Assembly: GCA_037693485.1 (NCBI GenBank)
Contig: CM075344.1
Coordinates: 37,759,501 to 37,823,500 of the forward strand
Reading direction: 5' to 3'
Length of the DNA stretch: 64,000 bases
Source: Kitagawia praeruptora
Taxonomy: Eukaryota > Streptophyta > Magnoliopsida > Apiales > Apiaceae
Under the pieces are notes generated by a model. It searched no databases, had not been told where the DNA came from, and saw only the letters and a program-made list of their open reading frames with translations. Position numbers and translations under genes: made by a program. Positions within the stretch are counted from its first letter, which is position 1. Every line of letters starts with the position of its first letter. Positions 54,174 to 64,000 of the stretch are shown one piece after another.

Positions 54174-57100
54174 AAAGTCTGATACTGAGTCATCAAACTC
54201 TGACGATGAATCAAACTTTGACAATCTCACAGACTATGATGATGATGGCAGTGATGCTGAAATGAAACAACTTGCAGCCTTGATGGTAAGAAGCTTCAAG
54301 AAGATGGCTTACAAGAACTTCGGGAAAAGAAAGAAGTTCACACGAAGAGATTCAAATTTTGAAAAGAATAATTTCAGAAAAGCTGAGGGAAAGGAAAACA
54401 GGTCTGGGAAAGTGGACAAGTCCAAGATCACATGCTATAATTGTGGTGAGAAAGGACATTTTGCACCTGAGTGCAAGAAAGCCAAAGTTGATAAAGGTCA
54501 AGCTTACATCACAAAGAAGAAGGACTGGGTTGACACTTCAGACTCTGAAGATGAGGTGAACTATGCCTTGATGGCAAATGTTGATAGTATCTCTGAAGCT
54601 ACTGAGACCAAGGTACCTCACTCTACTCTAGCTTTTGATACTACTGATATATCTGAGTTAAGACTCTTTCTTAAAAACTTGCATGTTAGCTACAGAGATC
54701 AGACTTTAGAAAATGAAAGAATAAAATCTGAAAGTCTAGACCTTAGAAAGAGAAATGAATATCTGAAATTAGAATTAGTCCAGATGTTACAAATTCAGAA
54801 AGAGAGAGATGATGCTATTTTTGTTAAAACTGAATTATTGAAAAAGCATGCTTATCTTGAATCTGAACTTGCTAAAGAAAGAAACATTATTAAAACTTGG
54901 ACTAACTCTGGGAAAACTACTCAGATTATCATAGAGAATGATTGTTGGAAAGAAGGTCTAGGTTACACTGATAAAAAGAAAACTGCCAACCTAGAAGCTG
55001 AGACCTCTAAACCTGTATTTACTGAAAAGGCTGCAAAACCCAAACTTAATCATATGAGGTTTGTACCAAAATCTGACAAACCAAAACAGGATGAAGTCAA
55101 ATCAGTAAATATTAGTTTAATGTCTTAGAAACAGCTTAAACACAAGCTGAAGGAGATAAAAAGAGTGAACAAGGTAAACGAACCTAGGAAAAACAGAAAT
55201 GGAAAGGTAGGCATCAATAAAAGCAACAACTATATGTCCATTCCCAATGCTCCTAGGAAGAAATGTTACAACTGTGGAAATCCTAACCATCTTGCTACTT
55301 TTTGCAGGAAGAATAAAAATATAAACTCTATACCTTCTAAGTCAGGAGTTAAGAGTGGTTCAGTTAGGTTTAAGCCACAGAATCCTTGTTTTCACTGTGG
55401 CAATATTTGGCATTCTATTTATACATGCAAAGAGTATCATAATTTGTATTATGATTATTATGAAATTAAACCCTCTTTGAATAAATTCAAGATTGATTCT
55501 ACATGTATAAATTCTGGTAAAAAGAATGTTAGCACAAACTCTGATAAGACTTCTGCTGCAAAAGCTAACAAACTTAATAAGGCCAAAGGATCCAAGCAAG
55601 TCTGGGTCCTTAAAACTAATCATTAGTGGTTTTTGTGATTGCAGGGTAACATGAAAAATATCCTTGTTCTGGACAGTGGATGCTCAGGACACATGACTGG
55701 AAATAAAGCCCTGCTATCAAAATTTGTGGAGAAAGCTGGCCCAAGTGTTTCTTATGGAGATGGCAACATAGGAAGGACTCTGGGATATGGCATCAAACTT
55801 GGGAATGTCATCATTGAATCTGTAGCTCTAGTCTCAGGACTCAAACATAATCTGCTAAGTGTGAGTCAAATCTGTGACAGAGGTTATCATGTGGATTTCT
55901 TTGAAGAACATGGTGAAGTTGTAAGCAAATCTACAGGAAAAGTTGTTCTGAAGGGATACAGGCATGGTAACATTTATGAAGCCAAGCTTTCAACAAACTC
56001 TGATGGCTCTGCAATTTGTTTACTGAGTAGAGCATCAATTGAAGAAAGCTGGGATTGGCACAAGAGACTTTCTCATCTGAATTTCAATAGCATTAATGAG
56101 CTAGTGAAGAAAGATCTTGTGAGAGGATTGCCCAAATCAGTTTTTACTCCAGATGGCCTATGTGACTCATGTCAAAAGGCAAAACAAAGGAAAACTTCAT
56201 TCAAAAGTAAGACTGAATCCTCAATTCTTGAGCCATATCACTTATTGCATGTTGATTTATTTGGTCCAGTAAATATAATGTCTATCGGAAAGAAAAGATA
56301 TGCTTTGGTTATTGTTGATGAATACACCAGATATACATGGGTGTATTTCATGCACAAGAAAGAAGAAACTGCATCAATATTAACAGAGCATGTCAGAAAA
56401 CTGGACAAAGGATCTAAGCATACAGTGAAAATCATAAGGAGTGATAATGGCACTGAGTTCAAGAATGCAGTCATGGAAGAGTTTTGTAAAGAAAATGGAA
56501 TAAAGCGAGAATTCTCTGCACCTGGAACTCCACAACAAAATGGAGAAGTAGAGAGAAAAAACAGGACTCTCATAGAAGCTGCAAGGACCATGCTTGATGA
56601 AGCAAAGCTGCCAACTTACTTCTGGGCTGAAGCTGTGCAAGCTGCTTGTTTCACACAGAATGCTACACTCATAAACAAGCATGGTAAAACACCATATGAG
56701 ATGGTGAGAAATAAGAAGCCGAACCTGAAGTACTTTCACGTGTTTGGATGTAAGTGTTTTGTTTTTAAGACTCATCCAGAACAGCTTTCCAAATTTGATT
56801 TAAAAGCTGATGAAGGAATCTTTATTGGATACCCACTATCCACAAAAGCATTCAAAGTCTACAATCTGATAACAAAAGTGGTCATGGAATCTATCCATGT
56901 GTCTTTTGATGAAGAGAAGATAACAGGACTTGAAGATTTTGATGAACATGACCAGCTGAGATTTGAGAATGAAGAAATAAATGTTTATCTACAAGATTCT
57001 GATACTCTTTCAGACAATATTGTTCAATCTATACAAGTAGATCGGACTGTAGCACATGTTGAGGGGGAGCAAGTGAACGATGAAAATGAACCCCAATCAA

Positions 57101-57206
57101 GTGAAGAAATATCAAAGAATACATCTGCTACTAATGATTCATTAAACTCTAATTCATCAAACTTTGAAAGCAACAGCTCAGGGGGGGCAAACAATGATTT
57201 TGGATC
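54174..57206 (+). pseudogene. copia gag C-terminus, protease, integrase
   Basis: 54262-55128: acidic Gag part and knuckle 'CYNCGEKGHFAPECKK', then a coiled-coil stretch. 55165-55626: knuckle 'CYNCGNPNHLATFCRK' and 'CFHCGNIWHSIYTCKEYH'. 55639-57206: protease 'VLDSGCSGHMTGNK'; pre-integrase 'WHKRLSHLNFNSINELV'; integrase zinc finger ending 'LCDSCQKAKQ'; core 'LHVDLFGP', 'IIRSDNGTEFKN', 'PQQNGEVERKNRT' (D,D,E all present). In-frame stops separate the parts (TAG 55126-55128; TAG 55624-55626 and TGA 55636-55638). The integrase frame itself is intact to the junction. The TAG...TGA pair before protease also occurs in the minus-strand relative at 5270-5285. Confidence 0.88.
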
Positions 57207-57218
57207 TGGTATCAGAGC
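57207..57218 (+). promoter_or_regulatory. tRNA-Met primer site in mid-element
   Basis: TGGTATCAGAGC, an exact match to the primer sites of the other copia elements here, sits between integrase and the downstream ORF, far from any LTR. It marks the likely 5' edge of a second RNA template. Confidence 0.75.
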
Positions 57219-57280
57219 GGATTTCATATTCTTGTTATACGCACTAACCCTTGTTTTTGAATTTCCTCAAAGTTTTGAAA

Positions 57281-59386
57281 ATGGCATTGCAGGGAAGTTT
57301 TTTAATTGCTAAAGTTAATCCTGTTTCCATTCAGCAAATCGAAACCATTCAGGATGAGCAATTTCGGGCTTGGACACAATTTCTGAATGAACATTCATTA
57401 ATTCGCTATGCTTTAGTTACACAGGTGCAGCTTAACCATGATGCATTACGTGAACTATATTGCAGTGCGGTTAACATTTCTGGACAGGACGGGTGTGCAT
57501 TCACATATCGGCTATTTGGTAGGTCGATTAGGGTCACTGAACGAGATGTTAATCGAATTCTTCATTTTCCTATGGAAAATCTCGTTTCTGATCCTACACC
57601 CGAACAGATTGAAATGTTCTTTCGCTTTATAAGGTACCAAGATGGCAATTTCAATACTGGTAATCTATCTAGAACGTTTCTAACCCAGTATTGGAATTTC
57701 TTCTTTCACACTCTTAACCATGTTTTTTCCTCAGATAGAATAAATCAAGATCGAATACTTGAATTTATTCAAATAATAGGGTATGCGGTCGCCAATAATT
57801 TGAGGATTAATTTTGGAAAAATAGTGCTTGGTCAAATCATTTTAAAAATAAAACGCTTGGGAACAAGAGATGTTCGGACTCAAAATGTCAAATGTCTATA
57901 TCCAAGGTTTCTACAGTTAATATTAAATGATTTTTTGAATGATGAAGACAGGGTACGCTTGGAAAATGGTCAAAAGGTGGAATGTTCTTCCATGAAGACG
58001 AATGTAATTAATTACATAAGCAAAAATAAATATACGGATGTGCCTACAGTCCTAACTGAATATCTAAAGACTGTCCCACTTCCGTTGTTACCACGACCAG
58101 TGAGAGCAGGTATACGACAAGGTAATATTTCAATCCCTGCTATTCCAACCTCTGTATTCCCTATTGTGTCACAGGAAATACAGTTTCTACAGCCCCCAGT
58201 GGCCATCTTACCCAACCAAGAGCAGGAAATCCCACCGACTCTAACACAGGTCAAAGAGCCCATTCTACAAATGCAAACACAAACACAACAAACTCCTACA
58301 CCTCAATTGTCACTTAAACGACCAGCCATCAACATTACTGAGGGAGATAGTGCCTCAGCAGCACCACATAAGGAGTTAGTTACATCAGCCGCTCTACCTC
58401 ATTCTAAACGGAGTAAACCCAATGAACCTGAGGTAACGACAACTGTTAGTGAAACAATTCTTTCTTATCCAATGAGTGCAAATGTAAATGAGGTTGAATT
58501 GACGGGAGCAACTATCTTGAGTTCCATTTCACGGAACATACGAGTGGTTGATGATCTTTCTAAAGATCAAATGCCTTCACAGGCATCCGAGGTGGAATTA
58601 CCTACCTCAATAACTGCTGGTGAATCTTCCATTTTACGGAAAGATCCATTGGTGGGTGGTTCTTTTATGAACCAAGTGTCTTCACAGACGTACGAGGGAA
58701 ACTTGGGTTTTGTGCCATTTAATCGATTCAAGTTTAACCTCCCAGAGGGAAAATCTCTGGATCTCTTTCGAGATTTACCACTTTTTACAAGTGGTCGGCA
58801 ACTCGCTTCACGCGAGGACGGAAGCTCAAGAACTTTCATTGCACCATCCATGACCTCTGAAAAAGGGGCTAGGATGATTTCATTTGCAGGTACACATATC
58901 GGTGGAAGCTCTAGAGGAAAGTTGAGGGAAACACCAACAGAACATGTAAGTGTAACCCAAACCACTAAACCGAGTGAATATAGAGTGTTGAGTGAAACAC
59001 CTGCAGAACATACGAGTGAGCAACCTACTCAACCACATGCACCTGTAACCAGAAAGGAATATAGCAGACTCCTTACACGGGTCCAAACAATGGAGAAAGA
59101 GTTGCAAAATATCTGTAAGTCCATTGCAGAAATCAAAAATTTGCAACTTATTCAACATGATGCATTCCAGGTTCAATTAAGTTCCATGGCATCCCAGTTT
59201 AGTCATGCAATTCATTCCTTGGGGAAAACAGCTTCGTCTAATTTACCAACTCCACCTCCTACTAATTTGGAGGATAACCCAACTGAGGGGGAGAAGGTGG
59301 ATGATCAAGAAGCTACTAGGCATAATAAGGGCAAGGAAAAGGTTGTTGACACAGAATTAACTTTATTTTGGGAAAGGAAAAGCTAA
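57281..59386 (+). CDS. large ORF of unknown function in place of RT-RNase H
   Basis: A 702-codon uninterrupted frame. I chose ATG 57281 ('MALQGSFLIAKVNPVS'), 63 bases after the internal primer site, over the alternative TTG at 57251. Residues 1-270 form a globular, helix-rich domain ('FNEHSLIRY'-like start, 'LYCSAVNISGQDGCAFTYRL', 'RVTERDVNRILHFPMENL', 'QIEMFFRFIRYQDGNF', 'GYAVANNLRINFGKIVL') that recalls the plant transposon protein type (PF20167-like) of the Athila extra ORF, but only loosely. A long Pro/Ser/Thr-rich linker follows (about 280-560), then a coiled coil ('RVQTMEKELQNICKSIAEIK'). No signal peptide, membrane segment or zinc finger. It could be a Gag-like protein of a non-autonomous partner element or an env-position protein. 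Function unknown. Confidence 0.75.
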   Translation: MALQGSFLIAKVNPVSIQQIETIQDEQFRAWTQFLNEHSLIRYALVTQVQLNHDALRELYCSAVNISGQDGCAFTYRLFGRSIRVTERDVNRILHFPMENLVSDPTPEQIEMFFRFIRYQDGNFNTGNLSRTFLTQYWNFFFHTLNHVFSSDRINQDRILEFIQIIGYAVANNLRINFGKIVLGQIILKIKRLGTRDVRTQNVKCLYPRFLQLILNDFLNDEDRVRLENGQKVECSSMKTNVINYISKNKYTDVPTVLTEYLKTVPLPLLPRPVRAGIRQGNISIPAIPTSVFPIVSQEIQFLQPPVAILPNQEQEIPPTLTQVKEPILQMQTQTQQTPTPQLSLKRPAINITEGDSASAAPHKELVTSAALPHSKRSKPNEPEVTTTVSETILSYPMSANVNEVELTGATILSSISRNIRVVDDLSKDQMPSQASEVELPTSITAGESSILRKDPLVGGSFMNQVSSQTYEGNLGFVPFNRFKFNLPEGKSLDLFRDLPLFTSGRQLASREDGSSRTFIAPSMTSEKGARMISFAGTHIGGSSRGKLRETPTEHVSVTQTTKPSEYRVLSETPAEHTSEQPTQPHAPVTRKEYSRLLTRVQTMEKELQNICKSIAEIKNLQLIQHDAFQVQLSSMASQFSHAIHSLGKTASSNLPTPPPTNLEDNPTEGEKVDDQEATRHNKGKEKVVDTELTLFWERKS

Positions 59387-59609
59387 TTGGAATATTCGTG
59401 CTATGTGGAAAGAAAGCAAAGGCAAACTTGAAGATATGTTCAGTCTAGAGGAACAATTATCTTGTACTTGGAAATCTGGAAAATGTATATATGATCCAGA
59501 ATGTACTCTAATATTATCTATCTTTGTATTTCATTTTTGTTTTTTTTATCAGTTGAGTTATCCTCTAGGAATTTTCTTGTCAAACCCTAACAATCAAATA
59601 GGGGGAGAT
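59387..59609 (+). promoter_or_regulatory. 3' leader and polypurine tract of chimeric copia
   Basis: The tract AGGGGGAGAT directly precedes the LTR starting TGTAAAGC. The 72-codon frame through this stretch has no recognisable domain. Confidence 0.75.
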
Positions 59610-60733
59610 TGTAAAGCATAATGTAATGTAATATGTAATAGAGGACATATATAACTCTACTAGGATAAAAGATAAATAATACTAACTCTATACAGGGATC
59701 GTGAAAGTTTAAGAACAGGCATCAACAAGGATCAAGTCACTGAAAGAAGTTCATTAACATGATCAAGCCTCAGTGACAGAATAAGATGTATAGATGATTC
59801 AGTTGAAGGGCCAAAAGATTACAGTGGTCTTAAAGACATGATACAAAGACCATGAATGAATGTTAGTCGTCTGTGAACCAGACCAGTTGCACTAGGCGTC
59901 AACACTTCACAAAGGAATCAAAGTATCTAACTCAGAAAAAACTGTTAAGAGATATGATTGAGTTTAGAGCAGTGTTGATATCCTCTAGTTAGTTGGAAGC
60001 TGAATATTTAAGGATGTCAAATTAAGAGGAAAATGAATAGTATCCAAAATTACTATTCATGTGAATAGTATCCGAAATTACTATTCATGTGAATAGTATC
60101 CGAAACTACTATTCATGTGAATAGTATACGAAATTACTATTCATGTGAATAGTAACTGAAATTACTATTCATGTGAATAGTAACTAAAATTACTATTCAT
60201 TTTACAAAGTAAAAGCATATAAGTAAAAAACATGTGGGGCCCAGTCAAAATCAAAATCAAGTGTTTTGAAATGAAGAATTCGGCTGGATTGAAAAACAGG
60301 CAGCAGGCGGCTCAGAATAAACGTCAGCAGTTACGTTAATTTAGCTGCATAGTAACTTTCTAAAGTCTATAAATAGGCATGTTGTATTTCATTTCAAACA
60401 CACCTCAACACACAACTTTCTATTCTCTCTCTTATATCATCTCTGTGTAAGCTGCTAGACAGTCCATCTAGTAGGAAAGCCGGCTTAGCCCGTTTTCAGG
60501 AAGTGTCGGGTAGAAGGTCCTCGTGCCTAAACTATCCTTAGGAGTTTTAATTTTGTAGCTGATCCATAGGATTAGATTATGTAACAAACCTCCGGGTTCT
60601 ATATATTTAAAGATATTTCCCACACAGTTGTGTTATTTCGATTTAGTATTTTTGATTTCATATCCACATCAAAAATCGAAATATTTTTAAATAAGGTATT
60701 CAACCCCCCTTCTACGTTATTCCGGACCTAACA
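59610..60733 (+). repeat. copia 3' LTR (1,124 bp)
   Basis: It runs from TGTAAAGCATAATGTAATGT to TCCGGACCTAACA. TATAAATA lies at 60368-60375. It shares the ends and the block around 'CTAGACAGTCCATCTAGTAG' with the 5' LTR at 9903-11052 on the other strand. Confidence 0.9.
60031..60201 (+). repeat. 28-bp tandem array in LTR, six copies
   Basis: The unit GTGAATAGTATCCGAAATTA plus CTATTCAT repeats with period 28. Each unit holds an inverted GAATAGTA / TACTATTC. It lies in U3, about 170 bp upstream of the TATA box. Confidence 0.92.
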
Positions 60734-61360
60734 TACCCCTTATCATCCTCAGACAAGTGGTCAAGTTGAAGTCTCGAATAGGCAAATCAAGCAAATTTTA
60801 GAAAAGACTGTCAATTCAAATAGGAAGGATTGGTCAACTAAGTTGATAGATGCCTTGTGGGCCTATCGAACTGCTTTTAAGACTGTTTTGGGGATGTCCC
60901 CTTACAGAATTGTGTTTGGCAAGGCCTGTCACTTGCCTGTTGAGCTAGAACATAGGGCCTTGTGGGCCATCAAACAGTTGAACTTTGACTTGTCGGCTGC
61001 CGGTAGTCATAGAAAGTTGCAACTGTCCGAACTAGAGGAATTAAGAAATGAGGCCTATGAAAATGCTAAAATCTAGAAAGAAAGGACTAAAATTTTTCAT
61101 GATAAATCCATTTTGACAAAATCATTTCTCCAGGTCAAAAAGTTCTTTTATACAATTCTAGGCTTCATTTATTTTCCGAGAAATTAAGATCTAGGTGGGA
61201 AGGTCCTTACATTGTTAGGATCGTTTTTCCCCATGGTGCAGTTGAAATTGAAAATCCAAAAAATGGTAACATTTTTAAAGTTAATGGACAAAGACTCAAA
61301 CCATTTTTGGAGCTGCCATTTGATCCCGAGGAAGAGGCTATCCACCTCATTGATTCCTGA
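60734..61360 (+). pseudogene. gypsy integrase C-terminal part, broken frame
   Basis: This continues the gypsy fragment of 53048-54173. From 60734 the frame reads 'YHPQTSGQVEVSNRQIKQI' (with the catalytic E), 'DALWAYRTAFKTVLGMSPY' and 'ACHLPVELEHRALWAIK' to a stop at 61074-61076. Beyond, in shifted frames, come the end domain ('SRWEGPYIVRIVFPHGAVEI', 'KVNGQRLKPFLE') and a stop near 61358. About 300 residues, from the RNase H end to this point, are missing because of the deletion at 54173. The protein is non-functional. Confidence 0.85.
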
Positions 61361-62640
61361 TTCTGTAAGTTCTTCAGTATGTAATTGTAAACTTCCCTCC
61401 AATTCCTTATCAGGTATTTTCTCACCATTCTCCTTTGGTCATTTCTCTTGCACTTGCATACATTGAGGACAATGCATGATTTAGGTATGGGGGAGGGTTT
61501 TAGTGTAAATATATAAAATTGAAAAATCCAAAAAAAAAATTAAAAATTTTGAAAAATCCAAAAAATAAAGATATTTTAGCTTAGTTGTCCTTCCCACTCT
61601 TTGAACTGTAGAACTAGTTGGTGTTAACTGCTTTCAAAAAAATTATATGTATAATGCCTTTAGATGATTTGAACGTAGTCAAGTAAGGTTTTCCTCATGA
61701 AACTTGTGTCGAACAAATTTTTGCTTAAAAGTCCAAGACGACACATTTGCACAAGACTTTTGATGGAAGAATTGTATAGGAATATTATTCGATACCTGAG
61801 AGAGAACCCACATGTTAGAACAATGTCGAATCAAATCTTTGCCAGTTTTTACTTCTATAGTGTCTACGTAAAAAAAAAAGTCAATAAATGTTCGTAATTG
61901 TAGAGTGCTAGTGTAATAATAAATTCTTAGTAGGGAAATCGGCTAGGTTGGGCTCATTGATAACCCGAGTAAGTAAGTCTGAGGGGACTTTGTGCCTAGC
62001 AACCTAAGGTCCTTTGTGATCTGGGATTGTTGACCTAAAACTCGCTAAATGGGTATTGATGCAAAAGTCTTTTGGGACCTCAACCATTGCACGGTCGGTC
62101 TAACTACTAAGAACGTGAAGTTTGGCTAGATACTTGTTTTGATAGATATTGGGTCAGTTCAATATTGGTTGAAAAAGAGAAAATGTTCGTATGCACTTTA
62201 TCCATCATTGGCCTTAAATTCACTACACACCTTGGGATTTTTTGTAAATTTTTAGAGTCTACTCATGTGGATTGTGGGAACCTATAACTTGGCTATTATT
62301 AAAATAATCTTTAAGGCATGTATTTTCTTACAAAATTGTTTTGTTGACACCAATGAAAGCTAGATTGAAAGAGGAAAGTTGGATACTTGCTGACTTATCT
62401 CAAAGATTTTATGGGTATATCTTCTGTAAACCCTTAGGAGACAACACTCCTCTTGTAGAGATCATCTATGAGTTTAACGGGTTGGTAAACCTAAAATTAC
62501 CCGTGATTCCTACGATATTGAGTATAGGTTTTTCATTCTGCATTTTTCTTTTTGTTTTACTCGAGGACGGGCAAATGATAGGTATGGGGCATTCAAGAGA
62601 AGTCTCCTTCATGCAGCATAATTTTCAATTTCCACTTTCT
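61361..62640 (+). other. gypsy region downstream of pol, with two purine-rich motif blocks
   Basis: The block 'TTGAGGACAATGCATGATTT' followed by 'AGGTATGGGGGAGGG' lies at 61463-61498. A second block, 'TCGAGGACGGGCAAATGATA' followed by 'GGTATGGGG', lies at 62560-62588. Between them (1.1 kb) I find no env-position ORF that survives; the 101-codon frame at 62341-62646 has no recognisable domain. The layout mirrors the two blocks in the complete Athila. Confidence 0.5.
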
Positions 62641-64000
62641 CAATAAATTTGTTTGTTTCGAACTTTAGTTTACTTTGGGTGATGCATTGCCCTGGTTTCA
62701 TTTACAACATTTTTTAAGAAATCTAAACTTCTTGCTTTGGTTTTGTTCAATAATAAATGTTCTTGCTTTAGACATGATCATTATTAGTGTCGCAAATCAT
62801 TATTAATTAAGTTATGTTTTCCAGTAATACATATGCTCAAAATGCAGAGTAAATCTTATATTGCAACTGAAGAATTACGTGGGATATTGTGTATCACACC
62901 ACAATGTCATATGCTTTTCAATTGTGAGACAACATGTCTACTTAAGTACTTCTTTAAGCACATCTACGTTTATGTCATATAACATTGTTATGTTTAAACT
63001 CATTGGTCCATTTGAGAAAAGTATTCAATATTAACATTACAAAATATTTATGTTGTCCAACAACATTGCAAATGGACTAACATTTGCTATGTTGTTCTTG
63101 GTTCTAAAAGTAATTGTAAATGTTGAGTTTCATAAACAACATATTCCATTTGGTTGATTGTGCATCTATGAATTTGAGTACATAAGTACATAAGTAATGA
63201 CTTTGAGTACTTAAGTACATAAGTAATGTAAAACCACATAACTACACCTTAATTATACCAATGCAATTATGTAAAATAAGTGAATCAATACCAACAATCA
63301 TGAGTTGTTAAGCTTATAGGTACTTGTAGGAAATGTTGGAACAACCACATCAAATATTTAGTTCAAACAATTGTGTAGTCGAACTGACATGTTGATTATG
63401 CTTTCTAATCAAGTACAAATTATGCTAAAAGACATTAATGGAAACATTATATAGAGGAAAAAAATCAGTAAAAAAATGATAATTTTTACAGAACTAAGCC
63501 ATTACTTAGTAAACAATCCTTATTTAGTGTTGGTATGTCTTGACACACTTTTCTACTATATCAATCCTACATCCTTAAATTTTGCTCTCTCTTCCCTCAT
63601 CCTGTCCAACTAAATTTTATTGTTACAACACAACTTTGATAAATGAATATTCAACATGTCAGATTACTTAATTAAATGAATAATTATTATTCGTTCCAGA
63701 CATAATAGAAACAGTCTATTTTTAACCTCAATAAATGAATATTCATAATCATAAATCGAACCACCAAGGTTCGATTCTTCCTTGACGCATGTATCAGAAC
63801 AGATACTAAAATAATAAAATCATTGTTGCAAAAAAAAATCTTTTACATCGATACAAAATACATAGATTATTCAATTCTTTTACTTTTTTATGGGCTAAGC
63901 CTTTACTTATTAATGGACCCTTATTTACTTTTGTTAAAAAAGAAAGGCATATTTATTGGTGCCTAAATCCCTAAATACTGTTCTTATCAATGTCAAATCC
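62641..64000. other. AT-rich end of window, unassigned
   Basis: No credible gene. A 30-bp unit containing GAGTACATAAGTACATAAGT occurs twice at about 63176-63234. Around 62990-63130 an inverted pair GGTCCATTTG / CAAATGGACT with AACATTG words hints at a DNA transposon. I could not find an LTR start after the presumed purine tract at 62588. Confidence 0.35.

Larger units (their letters stand above)
54174..60733 (+). mobile_element. chimeric copia element in gypsy integrase
   Basis: Order: gag C-terminal part, protease, integrase (to about 57200), an internal tRNA-Met primer site (57207-57218), a 702-codon ORF (57281-59386), purine tract (59600-59609) and 3' LTR (59610-60733). The 5' LTR, primer region and first half of gag are deleted at 54173. 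RT and RNase H are absent. The right flank continues gypsy integrase ('YHPQTSGQVEV' reading across 60734), so the copia landed there; the expected 5-bp duplication would be taccc, its left partner being deleted. Confidence 0.85.

Noticed and set aside
60031..60201. CRISPR-like repeat array
   Set aside because: Direct tandem units without spacers, in a plant LTR.
62341..62646. 101-codon frame after the gypsy integrase, possibly a surviving env-position protein
   Set aside because: No similarity to the other extra ORFs here, no ATG at its first codon, and it overlaps the second purine-tract block.

Overview
This is nuclear DNA of a flowering plant, most likely a eudicot (species not determinable by eye). 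The evidence is one intron-containing host gene with clean GT-AG junctions, Athila-type Ty3/gypsy and Ty1/copia elements with plant tRNA primer sites, an RTE-type LINE, CACTA, Helitron, Mutator-type, hAT-like, Tourist-like and Stowaway-like elements, and short plastid-derived fragments. Almost every base belongs to a mobile element or its wreckage, and elements are nested several layers deep. I saw no rRNA genes, no functional tRNA genes, no CRISPR arrays and nothing prokaryotic.

Left block (1-12.1 kb). The 3' half of an RTE-type LINE ends at about 2.77 kb. It is followed by a purine tract and a 947-bp LTR (2950-3896) that abuts, and probably lies inside, a copia element running on the minus strand (5' LTR 9903-11052, tRNA-Met primer site, gag, protease, integrase). 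That copia is itself split by a solo Athila-like LTR (6743-9222, target duplication agagc), which carries a hairpin MITE of Mutator type (7678-8224, 10-bp target duplication).

Second block (12.1-24.5 kb). A structurally complete Athila element lies on the minus strand: two 1,492-bp LTRs, target duplication aaggc, tRNA-Asp primer site, gag, pol and an extra ORF downstream of pol. By eye the LTRs differ at about 19 positions. Gag-pol is one reading frame with three in-frame stops.

Third block (25.2-36.0 kb). This holds the only host gene I can support, a kelch-repeat gene of four exons (25244-25278, 26686-31573, 34882-35017, 35839-35940). Exon 2 is wrecked by a 132-bp inverted duplication of its own sequence; a 3.8-kb CACTA element (26840-30618) then landed inside the inverted copy. 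The CACTA carries a fragment resembling the start of mitochondrial ATP synthase subunit g. Intron 2 holds a Helitron (31918-34086) with plastid-derived fragments and a polymerase III promoter-like A box/B box pair. Intron 3 holds an element rich in GTCGACTAGTCG-like motifs.

Fourth block (36.2-47.4 kb). A hAT-like insertion, a MITE, a second CACTA element (37668-42397) with captured exon-like sequence, a Tourist-like MITE, a palindrome-rich terminal-repeat element and a young copia deletion derivative (43482-46224) whose ORF fuses gag to the end of RT-RNase H.

Fifth block (47.4-62.7 kb). Wreckage sits in layers: a 5' copia fragment, a non-autonomous LTR element with a 2.67-kb LTR and a 0.69-kb interior, an Athila-type gypsy fragment split by a chimeric copia, and the remaining gypsy 3' part. 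The chimeric copia has gag-protease-integrase, then an exact 12-base tRNA-Met primer site in mid-element, then a 702-codon ORF in place of RT-RNase H, then purine tract and LTR. Two large deletions explain the missing pieces. The last 1.3 kb is AT-rich and unassigned.

No set of genes here forms one pathway. The chimeric copia with its internal primer site, the env-position ORFs shared in layout by a copia and a gypsy element, the gene-fragment capture by CACTA elements and the inverted duplication in the kelch exon are the points most worth following up.
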